Origin: BACL27 sp964203235 | Lineage (GTDB): Bacteria > Actinomycetota > Acidimicrobiia > Acidimicrobiales > Ilumatobacteraceae | Length of the DNA stretch: 64,000 nucleotides | Assembly: GCA_964203235.1 (NCBI GenBank) | Contig: CAXNLE010000002.1 | Span: forward strand, 310,001 to 374,000 | Direction of reading: 5' to 3' | Shown here: piece by piece, positions 62,216 to 64,000 of the stretch | Layout: each line of letters opens with the position of its first letter | Numbering within the stretch: position 1 is the first letter of the stretch | The notes under the pieces: model-generated | The model's database searches: none | The model's input: the letters and a program-made list of their open reading frames with translations, nothing else | Told to the model about the DNA's origin: nothing | Translations under genes and position numbers: made by a program

Positions 62216-63649
62216 ATGGACCGATCGGCAAACCCGCCGCGGTCGAGTAAGCGGTACCTTGATGCGATAGCCGATGCGGACACGTTTCCTTATTGGTTAG
62301 ATGACGTTGACGAGCCCGACTCGAACCCAACTGCAGTTCACAACGAAGACTGCGATCTGTGCGTGGTCGGTGGCGGTTTCACTGGCCTATGGACAGCAAT
62401 CATCGCCAAGCAACGAGACGCAAAGCGTGATGTCGTTCTTATTGACGCGCACGAGATTGGCTCAGGTGCCAGCAGTCGCAATGGTGGCTTCATGGATTAC
62501 TCGTTGACCCATGGCATCGCCAACGCTCAACAAAGATTTCCGGATGAAGTAGACATTCTCGAACAGCTCGGGCGCGAAAATATTACCGAGATCGAAAAAG
62601 TAATTCGCGAGTACAACATTGACTGCGACTTTGAACGCAATGGCGCAATCGAAGTCGCCAGTACTTGGCATCCAGAAAACTACACGGATGAATTGAAAGA
62701 AGATTATTCAATTTTGCGCGACCTCGGACACGATGTCGTATGGCTTGACCGCGACGCAATGAATGCCGAAGTGCACTCGCCTGCGTTTACGGGCGGCTTG
62801 TGGGCCAAAGACACTTCGGCACTCGTTGACCCTGCTCGTTTGGCATGGGGTTTAAAACGCGTGGCGCAAACTCTCGGTGTACGCATATATGAAGACACTC
62901 GCGCCGGTGAAATTTCTGAAAACAAATCTGGTATTGAGATTAAGACGGCTCTAGCGAAAATTCAAGCACAGAATGTGGCACTTGCAACAAATACTTTCAA
63001 ACCATTGCTCCGCAAGATGAACAAATACATTGCACCTGTTTACGATTATTGCTTGGTTACAGAGCCGTTGACAGCGCAACAACTTGAAAGCATCGGTTGG
63101 CGAAATCGTCAAGGTCTCGCAGATTGCTCAAATCAATTTCACTACTTTCGGTTGACTGCAGATAATCGAATCTTGTGGGGCGGTTACGACGCCATCTATT
63201 ACTTTGGTGGCCAGATGGATAAAGAACTCGAATCGCGTCCAGAGAGTTGGGCGATGTTGTCAAGCCAGTTTTTTACAACATTTCCTCAACTTGAGGGCGT
63301 CAAGTTCTCGCACATGTGGGGTGCACCGATCGATATCTGTTCGCGTTTCAGCGTGTTCTGGGGAACGCACTATAAAAATCGTGTCGCATATGCAATCGGC
63401 TATACAGGTCTCGGAGTAGCAGCATCGCGATTTGGTGGCGAAGTAATGCTTGATCTGCTCGCAGGTAGTTCGACTCGGGCCACTCAAACAGAATTCGTGC
63501 AAACCAAACCGAGGGCGTTTCCACCCGAGCCGTTTCGTTTTATCGGCATACAAGCCACGCGATGGTCACTTGACTATGAAGACCGTACTGGCAAACGCAA
63601 TCTGTGGCTTCGTTTACTAGACCGTCTTGGGTTGGGTTTCGACTCGTAG
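62216..63649 (+). CDS. FAD-dependent amine/amino-acid oxidase (DAO family)
   Basis: A 477-aa flavoprotein of the PuuB/glycine-oxidase branch. The FAD-binding fold is C-D-L-C-V-V-G-G-G-F-T-G-L-W-T-A near residue 45. G-S-G-A-S-S-R-N-G-G-F near 84 is the typical second motif, and Y-A-I-G-Y-T-G-L-G-V-A-A-S-R near 395 the C-terminal one. It would oxidise an amine or N-methyl substrate with oxygen. It is divergent from the SDR gene, with about 70 bp between them. Confidence 0.88.
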   Translation: MDRSANPPRSSKRYLDAIADADTFPYWLDDVDEPDSNPTAVHNEDCDLCVVGGGFTGLWTAIIAKQRDAKRDVVLIDAHEIGSGASSRNGGFMDYSLTHGIANAQQRFPDEVDILEQLGRENITEIEKVIREYNIDCDFERNGAIEVASTWHPENYTDELKEDYSILRDLGHDVVWLDRDAMNAEVHSPAFTGGLWAKDTSALVDPARLAWGLKRVAQTLGVRIYEDTRAGEISENKSGIEIKTALAKIQAQNVALATNTFKPLLRKMNKYIAPVYDYCLVTEPLTAQQLESIGWRNRQGLADCSNQFHYFRLTADNRILWGGYDAIYYFGGQMDKELESRPESWAMLSSQFFTTFPQLEGVKFSHMWGAPIDICSRFSVFWGTHYKNRVAYAIGYTGLGVAASRFGGEVMLDLLAGSSTRATQTEFVQTKPRAFPPEPFRFIGIQATRWSLDYEDRTGKRNLWLRLLDRLGLGFDS

Positions 63650-63688
63650 ATGATGATGACCTGATTATCCTGATGATATGAGGATGAT

Positions 63689-64000
63689 ATGAGTTTGCAG
63701 AATGTTGCCGATGTACGCAGTGCACTAGACGCAAACAATTACCTTGCGAGCGATGGATTAGCAACCGCAGTTTTTCTGGCGATGTCGCTCAATCGGCCAT
63801 TGCTGCTTGAAGGTGAAGCCGGTGTCGGCAAGACAGAACTCGCAAAAGTTTTGGCGACAATTCGCAACAGCGAACTAATTCGTTTGCAATGTTATGAAGG
63901 TATCGACTCTGCACAAGCAATGTACGATTGGGATTATTCGCGCCAGTTGCTACATCTGCGCACAGTTGAGGCAACCGGCGAAGCTTCGTCGCTGGGTGCT
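63689..64000 (+). CDS. MoxR/CoxD-type AAA+ ATPase, N-terminal part
   Basis: The frame begins at ATG 63689 and runs open off the end of the window (104 codons visible). It has S-L-N-R-P-L-L-L-E-G-E-A-G-V-G-K-T-E-L-A-K, the Walker A of MoxR proteins, followed by R-L-Q-C-Y-E-G-I-D-S-A-Q-A-M-Y-D-W-D-Y, diagnostic of the CoxD subgroup. CoxD-like ATPases mature the molybdenum centre of CoxL-type enzymes, fitting the upstream cox genes. Confidence 0.9.
   Translation, partial: MSLQNVADVRSALDANNYLASDGLATAVFLAMSLNRPLLLEGEAGVGKTELAKVLATIRNSELIRLQCYEGIDSAQAMYDWDYSRQLLHLRTVEATGEASSLGA

Overview
The window looks like a chromosomal segment of an actinobacterium, most likely an aquatic member of the Acidimicrobiia with moderate GC (judged by eye). 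Supporting signs are the rsmI-metG-tatD-(RlpA-like)-rsmA-ispE block, the glmU-prs-rplY-pth-mfd-PPIase-mazG-eno-ftsB block, the sufB-x-sufD-Rieske-sufC operon, a mycothiol-type maleylpyruvate isomerase remnant, a heliorhodopsin, and a 16S-23S spacer without tRNA genes. Taxonomy is inferred from gene content; no search was run.

Layout. 1-2900: end of a metallo-beta-lactamase-fold gene, a MarR/DMT exporter pair divergent from a DoxX gene with clear palindromic operators, and a VapBC toxin-antitoxin pair. 2880-9120: DUF2889 gene and a complete minus-strand rRNA operon (16S-23S-5S) with long processing stems, leader, promoter and terminator. 9290-12580: a decayed GH1 beta-glucosidase, an intact heliorhodopsin gene, a decayed maleylpyruvate-isomerase-like gene and an SbtA-like bicarbonate permease. 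12585-15800: desaturase, TetR and a divergent 14-TM MFS pump with twin operators. 15975-18940: an array of small accessory genes (hicBA, VOC, DUF1272, SnoaL-like, DoxX-like) interleaved with two 3'-terminal fragments of the intact ybaK gene at its right end.

18950-29100: two-component system divergent from a secreted protein, with phased direct repeats between them; MFS carrier; pterin carbinolamine dehydratase; and a dipeptide/oligopeptide ABC system with fused ATPases and a divergent binding protein. 29128-32991: SUF iron-sulfur assembly operon. 33126-51391: a long plus-strand housekeeping run (ychF to ftsB), much of it with 4-nt ATGA/GTGA stop-start overlaps, plus tRNA-Gln and a 30-aa basic protein on the minus strand.

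51431-64000: an accessory metabolic region with two CoxL-like molybdenum hydroxylase large subunits, an ABC-2 exporter set between them, coxS-coxL-coxM, a PAP2 membrane protein, Dabb and SDR proteins, an amine-oxidase-like FAD enzyme and the start of a MoxR/CoxD-type ATPase. The coxL genes carry AYRGAGR (form II type), so CO oxidation is not established.

Most noteworthy: the repeated ybaK 3' fragments in a cassette-like array, the heliorhodopsin locus, a GlmU that ends before its acetyltransferase active site, and several genes whose conserved N-termini lack any ATG/GTG/TTG start.
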